This document shows positions 26,003-35,671 of a stretch of 64,000 bases of DNA, piece by piece. The position numbers were made by a program, and so were the translations under genes. Position 1 is the first letter of the stretch. The number at the start of each line of letters is the position of its first letter. The stretch comes from Halobacteriovoraceae bacterium. GTDB lineage: Bacteria > Bdellovibrionota > Bacteriovoracia > Bacteriovoracales > Bacteriovoracaceae. The stretch lies in the NCBI GenBank assembly GCA_002707495.1, contig PAMZ01000002.1:134058-198057 (forward strand). The letters run 5' to 3'. The notes beneath the pieces were generated by a model. That model saw nothing but the letters and a program-made list of their open reading frames with translations. It ran no database searches and was not told where the DNA came from.

Positions 26003-28945
26003 TTACAAGCTTAAGGGAAGAAATATAATCTGATTCTCTGCAGCGCATACGAAGGCAAGGGACTCACTATCGTTTGAGGCAATTTTACCAATACTCTCAC
26101 AGCCACCAATCGCTAAGGTCCTAAAAGAGGCAAGGCTTACGATACCTCGGTCGGGGATATAGCGAAAGACTTCGCTGGTGAAATTAGGAGCTTCTCTTGC
26201 CGGAAGATAGAGGCCTTCAAAATGAGAAATAGGTTCAAATCTTCTTCGGGTAGCATTAACTTTTGACTCTCGATAAAAATGAGATTCACTTTCTCTGTCA
26301 AAGACCGCAATTTTATGATCAGTTTGATAAAAAACGGTATTCTCTCCAACGGTCTTAACGAATTTAATATTTTCATTTTCAAAGATATTTGAAAGCCTAA
26401 TGAGCTCACTTCTAAGGTTTTTATCTTGGAGATAGGTTTTGAAAATAAGCTGTGAGCCTCCATTTGAGCTTTCGTTAAAAAATCCATGGGAGGAATGAGT
26501 TTCGGATAAGTCCACTAAAGGTAGTGGTCTAGGCTCAAAGAGATCAAAGAATTGATTAAGTTCTACATTGGTTTGAGAAATTACTCCATTATAGACTTCA
26601 AATAAAATATAATTCTTTAAAAAACCAACTCCCTCGCTACCTATGAAAAAGGCCCGACCTGCAGCTAACTCTTGCTTGGATTGGTAGAGAAAGTGAAGGG
26701 GGATAATCTCTTCATTTATACTTTCATTTTGTAGGCCAAGCTCGGGGTCTAGATAATAAACATAATTCGAGGTTGGGTTTCTAGCAGGTTCCCAAGGAGA
26801 AGCTGGAGTTTCTGTTCCGTTTTCACCAAAACCAATCCAATAGGGAACGAAACGATCTGACTTTTTGAGCCACTTAAATTTTCCCGGAAGAAATGTCTTC
26901 TTATTGTCATATTGATTATTAGGAGCGATAAAAATTCGTTTCGGTGTAAGATCCTCTTTGAAGGCAATAAATTTGGATGTTTTATTACCGTCACGATCTG
27001 TCACAACATAAGTCACAATATAATCTTGGCTTCCATCAATATCCACATCAAGTTTTGAGAAATTAAGAAAAACGGGATTCACATCACGAAGAGTTAGCTT
27101 CCTTCCTAATTTGTACTCCTCACCATCAAAGGCAAGGATCGCTATTGAACTCGTATTGTTTTCAGTGGTCACCGCAAGAAAATCAGGTCTAGAGCTAGGT
27201 TCCGTTATTTGTTCAAAAGGTCTTAAAATCGTATTTTGCCCTAAATCACCCTCAAGCGATTCGATCTGGACCTGTTCGTCTTCTTTAAGGTTGGGACGTA
27301 TGACTCTTACAATATTGGCCCTTACTATAAACTCATCATCTCTAAGCTTTAGGGTAAATCTTTGTTCAGACTCCAGGTAACTTTGGATAGTCAAACCAAA
27401 ATCAATTTCGATTGTTTCATTTGAGTCAATTTGAGCGATGGTTTTTTGTGAGTTTTGCACGATTATATCAGACGAGCTTGATATCAGCTCTACAGGTATT
27501 TGAGTTTGCGTCTGTCCTAAATTTTTAATTTTGATACGAATATTATTTTCAGCTTCCGTCTTATATAAAATAAGTGCCGCTTCTTTGTGAGCAGGGTAGA
27601 GAAAATAATCAGGCTTTGCACTTAGCGCCTTTTTGTAATCGACGTTACCAAATCTAATATCAGATTTTTCTTTTTTGTCTCTAGCACCCTTAAAGAGTTT
27701 TATTTTGGCCTGATTCGCGCTAAATCCTCTACTCATAAGTTTGGCCACCATTCCACTGACCAGCGGGGCTGCCTGGCTGGTACCCGACATAAATTCATAA
27801 TTATAATCTTGGGTGAAGAGTCTTGATCGTATTTGAGTCGGCCAAGTACTTAGTATATCAACTCCAGGCGCAATTAAATCTACTGATGTTCCGCGGTTAG
27901 AAAAGCTTGCAAGTTTACCGGTTTGATCATGCGCGCCCACGCAAATAACGTCATCGTAAGCACATGGATAGCTGATATCGGAATGAGCGTCGTTTCCGGC
28001 AGCAACGATAACGGCAACTCCTTGCTGGTTTGCTAGTCTAATCATGTCTCGCATTAAAGTTGTTTCAAATTGAAATCTCCAACCCAAAGAGAGATTGATA
28101 ACTTTAGCTCCATTCTTAAGGGCGTATAAAACCCCTTTAGCAATATTATCAATCGGATTGTCTGTCGCAGAGTTCATCGCTACTTGAACGGGGAGAATTT
28201 CAACGTTATCAGATATCCCATTAATTCCAGTCCCATCTTTGGGAGCGGCAATAAGTCCTGCGATATGTGTCCCATGTCCGATTTGATCGTCCATTTCAGG
28301 ATTCCCAGTCACTTCAACTCCAGGATAAGAAGAATTAGTGACACTCCACCCGTGACAGTCCAGAGGGTAGCCATCTCCATCCGAGTCTCTTGTGGCAAAA
28401 TCTTGATGGCACTCACTATTTTCACGGCTTCTATCTGATAGGCATTGCTTATACTCTTGAAGCAATTGGCACTCTTCATCCTTCTTTACAATAAGATGTC
28501 TTAATTCAGGGTGAGAAATATCGACACCACTGTCAATAACGGCAACTCGAATTTTAGTGGTTTGCTCACTAGTATCATGGAGATTTTGAATGTCTTCACC
28601 GGCTACGGCTTGAATCTCTTGTGTATCAATATCGGTAATTCTTCGAGTGATAACTCCACCTGGATTGTTTAAATACCATTGATAGGATCTATAATCATAA
28701 AATTCAATATTTTGCACGGGCTCTAGCTTATAGTTTGGATACTTGGCCTTGAGGTCTTTAATATTTTTATCTGATGAAATACGAGAGACTTGATAATGAA
28801 TACCAAGATTCTGAAGGCTCTTTAATTCATGTTTTGAATAGATTGTCTTGCCACCGTGAATAGATTGATCCACAGGGTGATAGACATAAAAATCCGCAGC
28901 TAGGAGGTTAGAAGTGAATAATAAGGCGAGTAAAATTAGCTTCAT
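26003..28945 (-). CDS. Secreted subtilisin-like (S8) serine protease with FG-GAP-like C-terminal region
   Basis: A 980-residue exported protease with a signal peptide (1-17). A propeptide-like region follows to about 130. The catalytic domain (about 131-420) has the triad Asp138 (VIDSGVD), His224 (GHGTH) and Ser390 (SGTSQAAP), with the oxyanion Asn318 (AAGND). An insertion between Asp and His has four Cys and an acidic DSDGDG loop (188-193 region) like a calcium site. The C-terminal half is beta-rich with FG-GAP-like DVDIDGSQDYIV. The start lies 1 nt after the stop of the 1094-aa secreted protein, and the ribosome site is inside that gene, so the two are made together. By inference it may process or act with that protein. 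Confidence 0.9.
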   Translation of the reverse strand: MKLILLALLFTSNLLAADFYVYHPVDQSIHGGKTIYSKHELKSLQNLGIHYQVSRISSDKNIKDLKAKYPNYKLEPVQNIEFYDYRSYQWYLNNPGGVITRRITDIDTQEIQAVAGEDIQNLHDTSEQTTKIRVAVIDSGVDISHPELRHLIVKKDEECQLLQEYKQCLSDRSRENSECHQDFATRDSDGDGYPLDCHGWSVTNSSYPGVEVTGNPEMDDQIGHGTHIAGLIAAPKDGTGINGISDNVEILPVQVAMNSATDNPIDNIAKGVLYALKNGAKVINLSLGWRFQFETTLMRDMIRLANQQGVAVIVAAGNDAHSDISYPCAYDDVICVGAHDQTGKLASFSNRGTSVDLIAPGVDILSTWPTQIRSRLFTQDYNYEFMSGTSQAAPLVSGMVAKLMSRGFSANQAKIKLFKGARDKKEKSDIRFGNVDYKKALSAKPDYFLYPAHKEAALILYKTEAENNIRIKIKNLGQTQTQIPVELISSSSDIIVQNSQKTIAQIDSNETIEIDFGLTIQSYLESEQRFTLKLRDDEFIVRANIVRVIRPNLKEDEQVQIESLEGDLGQNTILRPFEQITEPSSRPDFLAVTTENNTSSIAILAFDGEEYKLGRKLTLRDVNPVFLNFSKLDVDIDGSQDYIVTYVVTDRDGNKTSKFIAFKEDLTPKRIFIAPNNQYDNKKTFLPGKFKWLKKSDRFVPYWIGFGENGTETPASPWEPARNPTSNYVYYLDPELGLQNESINEEIIPLHFLYQSKQELAAGRAFFIGSEGVGFLKNYILFEVYNGVISQTNVELNQFFDLFEPRPLPLVDLSETHSSHGFFNESSNGGSQLIFKTYLQDKNLRSELIRLSNIFENENIKFVKTVGENTVFYQTDHKIAVFDRESESHFYRESKVNATRRRFEPISHFEGLYLPAREAPNFTSEVFRYIPDRGIVSLASFRTLAIGGCESIGKIASNDSESLAFVCAAENQIIFLPLSL

Positions 28946-28946
28946 G

Positions 28947-31900
28947 TTACATCCCCGGTGTGTAGTTGAGAGCTCTCAGCTCATAGGGTGTAATATTAAG
29001 AACACTACTAATTTGATCGAAGATCCCTGTTCCGTATTCAGTATTATAGCGGCCGAAGGTATTGGAGATATAGTCCACATATCCTCTCTCGCTATTTTCT
29101 AGAAAGCCTGTCACTCGTGTTGAGGCAAAAAAGTTTTGATCACTGATATATTGAAGAACTTTTTGTCTATCAAAACCCTCTAAAAGCATAACGAGAATAT
29201 AATTAAATTTTTTCACTCTCAATTTTTTGTCTTCTGGAAGACCTGCTCTTCGAAGTCTCGTAATTCTTTTTACGGGAGTAGGGATACAATTTCTATTGGT
29301 ACCTATTCTTCTTCTACCACCGACATAACGGCTGCGACGAGAACAATAGCGATTCCATTTTTCTTCCCCAAAAAGGGCTCTTAATTTTTCTAACGCCTGA
29401 TAATGGGAGGAATCTAGTATCTCTCTTTCAAACTTTTGATAGAACTCTGGGTAAATAATAAAAGTAGATTTTATTTCAAAACCTTTTAAAGGTCCAATTC
29501 CGCGAAATTGGGTTCGGTCAATATGGTAGTTGACTTGAGTTTGATCAAAAAGCCATTCTATCCAATTAAAAATATCATTTAAGGTGCTAGCTCCAGCACT
29601 CCATCCTCTCCATATATAGTCTATTTTAGTTGTGATTCGATTAGCACTTGCATCAGGACTTATATCCCCCTCGGTAACATAATATCTCGATTTACTGGTC
29701 CCTTGAAATGTTCTTCCTGGATCGCTATTTCCTGAACCTAGGTTTAAAAAACGAGAAAGACTGGAAAGAATAGAATTAGCGAATCCGAAAAAATTTCTTC
29801 CATTTCTTCTCATTGAACTCGTTGCAAAGAGAGTCTTCTTTCGTTGCTCTTCTGTAAGGTGAGGGTAGTCAGAGGCAGGAAGATCTATTTCAACATTATG
29901 ATCCATATAAAGACTTTCTGATTTATACCAAAGCATTTGCAGGGTCGTTAAGGTTCCTCTGACATCATGATTTAAAGTGATGGGATCAAAATGTTCGTCC
30001 ATATAAAAGGTATTGTTTGATACGAAAAGCTCACGTAGGGTTTTGAGAGTTATGAGTTTTCTACTATCATCCACTCCCTCAGTTGGAATTTTGTATATAA
30101 GAGTTTCCTGCTCTCCATCAAACCATTTTTTTGTCCCTCTAAGAACCTCAATAAAATAATTCAAACTTAGTGATAATTGCCGATTAAAATTCTTTTGTCT
30201 TTGAAGTGAAACTTCTATATAACCATCTTTTTTTCTGATAAATACGGCACGTACAAAACCCTTAAGAGCTTCGGCACCAACGGAAAGAGTCAGAGGTTGT
30301 CCGAGTACTGGGTCAAGAGGCAAGGATGCATTCCCCATACCAATCAGATTAATACTATCACTGATGATAAAAGTCTCGTTGTCAGCCAGCTCTTTAAGAA
30401 AATCATCTAAACTTTTTGTTTTTAAATCTTCTATCTCTGCAAGACATTCTTCTTCTCTTTCAACTGGAACGAGAAGGATTATGCTCTCAGGAGTTCCCGT
30501 CGCTATTAATTCTTGGCGTCTGGATCTTGCCAATTCGATTGCTCCTTCTACCGCGGTATCAAACTTAATATAAACAATAGGCTCTCCATTGAGCTCACTT
30601 TCTTGAACTGTCACTGTATCAGTCAAAGAACATTCAAATTCAGTCTTAAGAATATTTCCCACTTGCTTCATCAGTCGGGGAACCAGGATTCTCTCAACTT
30701 CTTGGCTGGTCGCAGTCTCTAAGTCTGGCATGGCCCTTACGTGGGAGTAAGTTCTAGAGAATCCTACACTCGCTGAAACTGAAGGAGTCACTCTATTATT
30801 TACACCTGTGATCATGGAGTAGACGCCTAAGTTTGCATCAGCTTGAACGGAATCAACTAATTGAATAGGTGCGACGCTTTCTTGATATTGACCAAAAACA
30901 ACATTCCTTCTAGCCGATGCATTTACATAAGCGGTTGGGTAAGTGAATACTGATAGTGGTAAACTACCATCCACATTTCCATTATTAATTCTAAAATCTG
31001 CTATTTCATCTTGGATATTCTCTACCGCATCGTTGACACTGACTCCGGGAACAATTCGGTCTATAGCTTGATCCAGTACTTGGCTTAAAGCATTGTAAGT
31101 GGCCTGAGTTCTAAAGAGCCTGAATAACTCTCGAAACTCGTAGGGTGAATCTGCATCTTCTCTAAAGTATTCCACCACTCGATTAGGGTAGGCATTTCCT
31201 GTTAATTCTCCGGATTGGATATTTCCCAAAGATATTTGAGAATTCGTGTTAAATCGTTGAGGTAGACTTAAATGCTGTGACAATGAATTGATACGAGATT
31301 TTAATTTGTGCTCAATAAGCCTGGCAATGTCATAGGGATACCCTGCTCCTTGAACAATTTCGTGAATATCTTGGGATGTCATGACTTGGTTGAGCCTCGA
31401 TGTCATCCATTTTAGATCGTCTAATGAAACATCTCTGAATTGATTAGCGTAGGGATGAGTAAAGGTTAAAAATCCGTTAAAAACTCGACCTATTTTTTCA
31501 TCTATTCCATTGATCGACTGAGGAAAGTCCGTCAGAGTGTATATCGCTAAAAGTCCTCGAAAAACTCTTCTTTGCTTTTGACGTTCTCGGTTCATCACTG
31601 GAATGTGAATATTGACGTTTTTTAACTCCGCAGGCTCTATAGTGATATCTTTAAGGTTTAGAACATTATTTTGGGTTTCAGTTGCGACCCAGCGTGATCT
31701 TGCTGTTAGTGTTTCCTCGCCAAGTTTTTCTAGGAACGCCGTTTTTTGCTCTCTAGAATTAAAGCGAATTGAAGCAGACTCCAGATAGCGTGGAAGTGCT
31801 ATATCGTAGCCGAGTTTTCTTAAAAGTCCCGCCCTTAAAATATTGGTATGGTTATCTAGTGAAGCTGTGATGACAAATCGCTGACCTTGGTGCGAGACCA

Positions 31901-32231
31901 CCGCCCTAAAAAACTCAGTGGGTGAGCGCTTATATTCTTCAAACCTAAATTGATTGCTCGTTGGATTTAATATTTCTAAAGGTAGCTTTTCATTTTTCCA
32001 AAGAGAACTCTCATAGGGGTTTAATTGAGCCAGATTAACTCCTCGTTGGTCTAACTCGAGTGCTTGGTAGGAATCAATCCTATTACCTTGGTATATCAAG
32101 TCCTCAGCTGGTCTTTTGGACTGATCTTCAGGACTTAATGGAATGCTGATTGAGCTTCCAAGTACCTGAAAAGACAAGCAAAAAAGCATGAGAAATGATA
32201 AGCGCAAAATCATAAACGGTTTATAACACAT
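28947..32231 (-). CDS. Very large secreted protein of unknown family, operon partner of the subtilase
   Basis: A 1094-residue protein with a signal peptide (hydrophobic stretch about 8-24, cleavage near VLGS). No domain is recognised. It is mixed alpha/beta, with a basic Arg-rich segment near residues 980-1020 (CSRRSRYVGGRRRIGTNRNC) that holds two Cys. There are no visible repeats or C-terminal barrel signature. The start is uncertain: neither the first ATG nor the one six codons later has a good ribosome site. It is the first gene of a two-gene unit with the subtilase 1 nt downstream, so it may be its substrate, inhibitor or co-secreted partner. This is inference from context only. Confidence 0.6.
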   Translation of the reverse strand: MCYKPFMILRLSFLMLFCLSFQVLGSSISIPLSPEDQSKRPAEDLIYQGNRIDSYQALELDQRGVNLAQLNPYESSLWKNEKLPLEILNPTSNQFRFEEYKRSPTEFFRAVVSHQGQRFVITASLDNHTNILRAGLLRKLGYDIALPRYLESASIRFNSREQKTAFLEKLGEETLTARSRWVATETQNNVLNLKDITIEPAELKNVNIHIPVMNRERQKQRRVFRGLLAIYTLTDFPQSINGIDEKIGRVFNGFLTFTHPYANQFRDVSLDDLKWMTSRLNQVMTSQDIHEIVQGAGYPYDIARLIEHKLKSRINSLSQHLSLPQRFNTNSQISLGNIQSGELTGNAYPNRVVEYFREDADSPYEFRELFRLFRTQATYNALSQVLDQAIDRIVPGVSVNDAVENIQDEIADFRINNGNVDGSLPLSVFTYPTAYVNASARRNVVFGQYQESVAPIQLVDSVQADANLGVYSMITGVNNRVTPSVSASVGFSRTYSHVRAMPDLETATSQEVERILVPRLMKQVGNILKTEFECSLTDTVTVQESELNGEPIVYIKFDTAVEGAIELARSRRQELIATGTPESIILLVPVEREEECLAEIEDLKTKSLDDFLKELADNETFIISDSINLIGMGNASLPLDPVLGQPLTLSVGAEALKGFVRAVFIRKKDGYIEVSLQRQKNFNRQLSLSLNYFIEVLRGTKKWFDGEQETLIYKIPTEGVDDSRKLITLKTLRELFVSNNTFYMDEHFDPITLNHDVRGTLTTLQMLWYKSESLYMDHNVEIDLPASDYPHLTEEQRKKTLFATSSMRRNGRNFFGFANSILSSLSRFLNLGSGNSDPGRTFQGTSKSRYYVTEGDISPDASANRITTKIDYIWRGWSAGASTLNDIFNWIEWLFDQTQVNYHIDRTQFRGIGPLKGFEIKSTFIIYPEFYQKFEREILDSSHYQALEKLRALFGEEKWNRYCSRRSRYVGGRRRIGTNRNCIPTPVKRITRLRRAGLPEDKKLRVKKFNYILVMLLEGFDRQKVLQYISDQNFFASTRVTGFLENSERGYVDYISNTFGRYNTEYGTGIFDQISSVLNITPYELRALNYTPGM

Positions 32232-32285
32232 AATGTTAGGGTGAGGGGGCAGGATTGTTATTTTTACCGATATTTTAAACTCAAA

Positions 32286-32315
32286 AATAAAAAAAGGGCC
32301 TGAAAATCAGGCCCT
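32286..32315 (-). terminator. Rho-independent terminator of the 32359-32841 gene
   Basis: On the minus strand a perfect 9-bp stem (AGGGCCTGA / TCAGGCCCT) with a 3-nt loop is followed by a run of seven T. It separates this gene from the 1094-aa protein gene. Confidence 0.9.
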
Positions 32316-32358
32316 GGGGAGAGATTGTATTGCTATAAGAAAGTATAGCGCTTTTTCG

Positions 32359-32841
32359 TTATTTGATCATTTGAAGTGACCAAAACCCGTGCCCAACATC
32401 TTCTGGGTGTGGTTCATCACTTACTGGTTGAACTCTTGCTCTTGCCCCTCTTAAAAAGGCTGCATTTGAAGAGATTTTTAGAGAGTGAACTGGCTTATCT
32501 AGCTTTAGTTGGAGAGTTTTCATCCTATTCTCAAGTGGTAAAACGATAAGTTCATTTTCATCAACTTCAATGGCAATTTGCGCTTGATCCTCTATCCCTT
32601 GCGCTCTCAATTGCAAGACTTTGATTTTTTCGCTGGACTCAAGCATGAGTTCTTGTTTCAAATCAATTTTTTCACCTTCGAAGATATAAGAATTAACTCG
32701 TGCACTTATTACACTTTCATGGTGAGTAATAACTCTAGCATTTTGAACCGCATTGGCCTGTTGTAGAGGCATAGCGAATAAAGCTGTGAGAAAGCATTGG
32801 ATTAGTAAAATGCGGATCATTGATGAAATTGTTAAGCTCAT
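32359..32841 (-). CDS. Small exported protein of unknown function
   Basis: About 160 residues with an N-terminal signal peptide (cleavage near ANA) and a beta-strand-rich mature part with alternating Leu/Lys. No family is recognised. An upstream in-frame ATG at 32883 would add 14 polar residues. The start at 32841 is preferred because AAAGGGG lies just before it and the signal peptide follows directly. It is monocistronic with a strong terminator. Confidence 0.55.
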   Translation of the reverse strand: MSLTISSMIRILLIQCFLTALFAMPLQQANAVQNARVITHHESVISARVNSYIFEGEKIDLKQELMLESSEKIKVLQLRAQGIEDQAQIAIEVDENELIVLPLENRMKTLQLKLDKPVHSLKISSNAAFLRGARARVQPVSDEPHPEDVGHGFWSLQMIK

Positions 32842-33149
32842 TTTTTCCCCTTTGCTTGTCCCTCTGTGATTGTACGCACCCATAATTTAAGTACGCGTTT
32901 CTTGATTACCTTTGTGCAACCTTTGTGCCAGTAGGATTAAGTTTAAATAAAATTGCTTTTTTTCGTGGGATAGATTAACTTAAACACGCAAAAACAGGGG
33001 AGTTTAGCAGTTGTTTTGCCGAATCTAAATCGGTAAATTTAGCCGGATGATAAATGACACTAGGGTCAATTTGTTACCGATAATTTCACTCAAGTAATCC
33101 TTTGTTGGCACCGATAAGCTTTAAAACCATTATAAAAAGGAGTCATTTA
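32842..33149. other. Control region between the small exported protein and citrate synthase
   Basis: 308 bp without a gene. It holds an inverted repeat CTAAAT-N6-ATTTAG (33025-33042) and a possible gltA promoter with TGACAC (33055-33060) and GATAAT (33079-33084), 18 nt apart. A GTTTAAGT-like pair near 32938 and 32975 is imperfect. Nothing else is recognised. Confidence 0.4.
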
Positions 33150-34406
33150 ATGGCTAAGACAGCGAAACTAGATCTAGGCGAGACCACTATAGACCTTCCA
33201 GTTATTGAAGGAACTGAGGGCGAGAAAGCCGTCGATATCTCTAAATTGAGAGCGCAGACTGGTTATATTACTTATGATAACGGATTAGGTAATACGGGAG
33301 CGTGTCTTTCAGATATTACTTTTATTGATGGAGAAAAGGGAGTTCTGAAACATAGAGGTTATACGATTGAGAATCTTTGTGAAAAATCCAGCTACCTTGA
33401 AGTCTCTTATCTAGCCTATTTTGGAAAGCTTCCAAACGCTGACGAACTTAGCGCTCTTAAGGCACAAATAAAAGATGTTTCAAAAATCCCAGATGGTATT
33501 AAAGCGCTAATCAAATCTTTTCCAAAAGATGCTCATCCGATGGGGATTACATCAGCGGCTATGGTTGCACTTTCTGGATACTATGGACATTTAACTGACT
33601 CGGATCTCACCGATAAACAAAAACAAGAAATTTTTCCCCTTATGCTGGGCCAGCTAAAAACTATTAGTGCTGCGGTATATAGACACGGACAAGGAAAAGA
33701 GCTGATTGACCCAGATACTTCTCTTGATTACACATCAGATTTTCTTTATATGATGACGGGTGAAAAACCGAATGTTGATGTCGCAAAGAGTTTAGACGTT
33801 CTTCTTATACTTCACGCTGATCACGAACAAAACTGCTCGGCATCAACGGTAAGGGTTGTTGGATCTTCAAAAGCTAATATTTTTGCTTCAATCTCCGCGG
33901 GTATTGACGCTCTATGGGGACCTCTTCACGGTGGAGCTAATCAAGCCGTATTGGAGATGCTAGAAGCCATTCAAAACGATGGTGGAGGATACGAAAAATT
34001 TATCGCCAAGGCTAAAGATAAAGAAGATCCATTCAGACTTATGGGATTTGGACACAGAGTATATAAGAACTTTGATCCTAGAGCGAAAGTTATTAAGGGT
34101 TATTGTGATGTGGTACTGGAAAAATTAAATGTTCAAGATCCTCTTTTAGAAATTGCAAAAGGATTAGAAAAGACAGCTCTACAAGACGAATATTTTGTGA
34201 AAAGAAAGCTTTTTCCAAACGTAGATTTCTATTCTGGAATTATTTATAAAGCGTTAGGAATCCCTACTAATATGTTCACAGTTATGTTTGCACTAGGGCG
34301 TCAACCTGGTTGGATGGCACAGTGGAAAGAACTTATTGAGCAAGACGGGTTTAGAATCACCAGACCTCGTCAAATTTATCAAGGTAAGACAGACGAAAAA
34401 CTCTAG
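33150..34406 (+). CDS. gltA: Citrate synthase
   Basis: A 418-residue enzyme of the TCA cycle condensing acetyl-CoA and oxaloacetate. The active-site motifs are clear: LHGGANQAVLEML (catalytic His) and GFGHRVYKNFDPRAK (second His, CoA and citrate contacts), followed by VDFYSG with the catalytic Asp. An in-frame TTG at 33102 gives a longer reading. ATG 33150 is chosen for its AAGGAG ribosome site and the family-typical N terminus. It is monocistronic with its own terminator. Isocitrate dehydrogenase is encoded 16 kb away. Confidence 0.96.
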   Translation: MAKTAKLDLGETTIDLPVIEGTEGEKAVDISKLRAQTGYITYDNGLGNTGACLSDITFIDGEKGVLKHRGYTIENLCEKSSYLEVSYLAYFGKLPNADELSALKAQIKDVSKIPDGIKALIKSFPKDAHPMGITSAAMVALSGYYGHLTDSDLTDKQKQEIFPLMLGQLKTISAAVYRHGQGKELIDPDTSLDYTSDFLYMMTGEKPNVDVAKSLDVLLILHADHEQNCSASTVRVVGSSKANIFASISAGIDALWGPLHGGANQAVLEMLEAIQNDGGGYEKFIAKAKDKEDPFRLMGFGHRVYKNFDPRAKVIKGYCDVVLEKLNVQDPLLEIAKGLEKTALQDEYFVKRKLFPNVDFYSGIIYKALGIPTNMFTVMFALGRQPGWMAQWKELIEQDGFRITRPRQIYQGKTDEKL

Positions 34407-34432
34407 TCTGTTTTTTATCATAACAGCACTAA

Positions 34433-34458
34433 AGGCTCGATTTATCGGGCCTTTTTTT
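34433..34458 (+). terminator. Rho-independent terminator of gltA
   Basis: An 8-bp stem (AGGCTCGA / TCGGGCCT, one G-T pair) with a TTTA loop is followed by six to seven T. Confidence 0.88.
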
Positions 34459-34547
34459 ATGTCCATATCAAAACATCGTGAATTATTTATACACCTTCTG
34501 GTGCAGACTCAAAGTATCTTCTATAAAGTCATTATTTGGAGGATACT

Positions 34548-34853
34548 ATGAAGTCTGGGTTAATTATTTTCCTATTAATGAGCACCTCTGCGTTTGCACA
34601 AGTCGTCAATGTCAATTGGGTTTATCATCCCACGAAATGTGTGGCTCAAACGACTTGTCCTGATGGGCGAGTGATTTCTTGTTCCACTGTTGGATTTAAT
34701 TACGGACGCGGTGTCGCACCCGTGGCTCGAAATATGTGTGCTTCGCGAGTTATTCTAGGGGATTTTGTCCGTTGTATTGGATATGCTGACAGACCCAACG
34801 CATTTGGGGGAGTGACTTTCGTTCCCGCAGATTACAGCGTTTCTTGTTATTAA
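34548..34853 (+). CDS. Small Cys-rich secreted protein
   Basis: About 101 residues with a signal peptide (1-18, cleavage SAFAQ). The mature part has six Cys (KC, TC, SC, MC, RC, SC near the end), suggesting three disulfides and a compact extracytoplasmic fold. No family is recognised. ATG 34548 is chosen over an upstream TTG because TTGGAGG is its ribosome site. It converges on bacterioferritin with stops overlapping by 4 nt. Confidence 0.6.
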   Translation: MKSGLIIFLLMSTSAFAQVVNVNWVYHPTKCVAQTTCPDGRVISCSTVGFNYGRGVAPVARNMCASRVILGDFVRCIGYADRPNAFGGVTFVPADYSVSCY

Positions 34854-35332
34854 TTAGCTGCGTTTGGGTTTATCTGAGATTGAATATAGTTTTGCTCACC
34901 AAGTTTTGTGAGTAAATTCAGCTGCGTCTCAAGCCAATCAACATGATGTTCTTCAGATTCTAAAATGGATTGAAAGAGGTCTCTGGTGACAAAGTCTGAT
35001 TCAGTTTCCGCCAGGGCGATGGCTTCTTTTAGTCTTGGTACCGCTTCCATTTCTACAGCAAGATCAGCTTCAAGAATTTCTTTTACGTTTTGGCCAATTC
35101 TTAATCGGCTGAGTTTTTGAAGATTCGGAAGACCTTCCAAAAATAAAATTCGCTTAATGATTTCATCAGAATGTTTCATCTCATCAATTGAGGCGTCATA
35201 TTCAAGTTTTCCAAGTTTCGCCAATCCCCAATCCTCAAGCATTCTCGCATGGAGAAAATATTGGTTGATGGCAGTGAGCTCAGCAGTCAAGACATCGTTG
35301 AGGGCACTTATAATAACGGGACTTCCTTTCAT
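34850..35332 (-). CDS. bfr: Bacterioferritin
   Basis: A 160-residue four-helix protein that forms a 24-mer iron-storage shell. All dinuclear-site ligands are at their textbook positions: Glu18, Glu51, His54 and the ExxH pair in ESEEHHVDW. The haem-ligating Met52 is present (DEMKH), so this is a haem-binding Bfr rather than a plain ferritin. A strong ribosome site (AAGGAG) is present. The partner ferredoxin Bfd is encoded 60 bp upstream on the same strand, the usual iron-release pair. Confidence 0.95.
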   Translation of the reverse strand: MKGSPVIISALNDVLTAELTAINQYFLHARMLEDWGLAKLGKLEYDASIDEMKHSDEIIKRILFLEGLPNLQKLSRLRIGQNVKEILEADLAVEMEAVPRLKEAIALAETESDFVTRDLFQSILESEEHHVDWLETQLNLLTKLGEQNYIQSQINPNAAN

Positions 35333-35392
35333 TTCAGACTCCTTGGATTTTGAGTCTGTAATATAACATTTTAAAAAGGAAATGCGCAGCTG

Positions 35393-35578
35393 CTATTCGG
35401 ATTTTTGTTCTTGTCTTTGGTTTTGTGATCTTTTTAGGTTTTCCCAAGCATCTGTTAGGCAAGTGCCACACTCGCTTCCTATACCTAACAAACGGCAGGC
35501 TTCTTTAAAGGTCTTACCAGCCTTGTGAGCATCTTCGAGTTGTTTATCTGTTATGGCCTTACAAATGCATATATACAT
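35393..35578 (-). CDS. bfd: Bacterioferritin-associated ferredoxin (2Fe-2S)
   Basis: A 61-residue protein with the Cys pattern CIC ... CGTC (C-x-C and C-x2-C) of BFD-like [2Fe-2S] proteins, which pass electrons to Bfr haem to release stored iron. The length is typical (about 64), and the C terminus is a polar tail. It is encoded just upstream of bfr on the same strand. A palindrome upstream (35616-35633) may be its operator. Confidence 0.92.
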   Translation of the reverse strand: MYICICKAITDKQLEDAHKAGKTFKEACRLLGIGSECGTCLTDAWENLKRSQNQRQEQKSE

Positions 35579-35607
35579 ACTTAAACCTTAGTTATCTATA
35601 CCTTAGC

Positions 35608-35633
35608 ATTGTTCGGCATATCAAACAATATGC
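35608..35633. promoter_or_regulatory. Overlapping inverted repeats upstream of bfd
   Basis: GCATAT-N6-ATATGC (35616-35633) overlaps ATTGTT-N9-AACAAT (35609-35629). It lies 35-55 bp upstream of the bfd start, a plausible operator for an iron-responsive regulator. It does not match a standard Fur box. Confidence 0.35.
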
Positions 35634-35671
35634 ATGAGAAAAATTTTTAATCTTTTCGTAATTTTAAAGAC

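Noticed and set aside
33025-33042. CTAAAT-N6-ATTTAG before gltA as the same operator as before lysR-icd
   Set aside because: Some bases are shared (CGA, AATCG nearby), but spacing and arms differ, so common regulation cannot be claimed.
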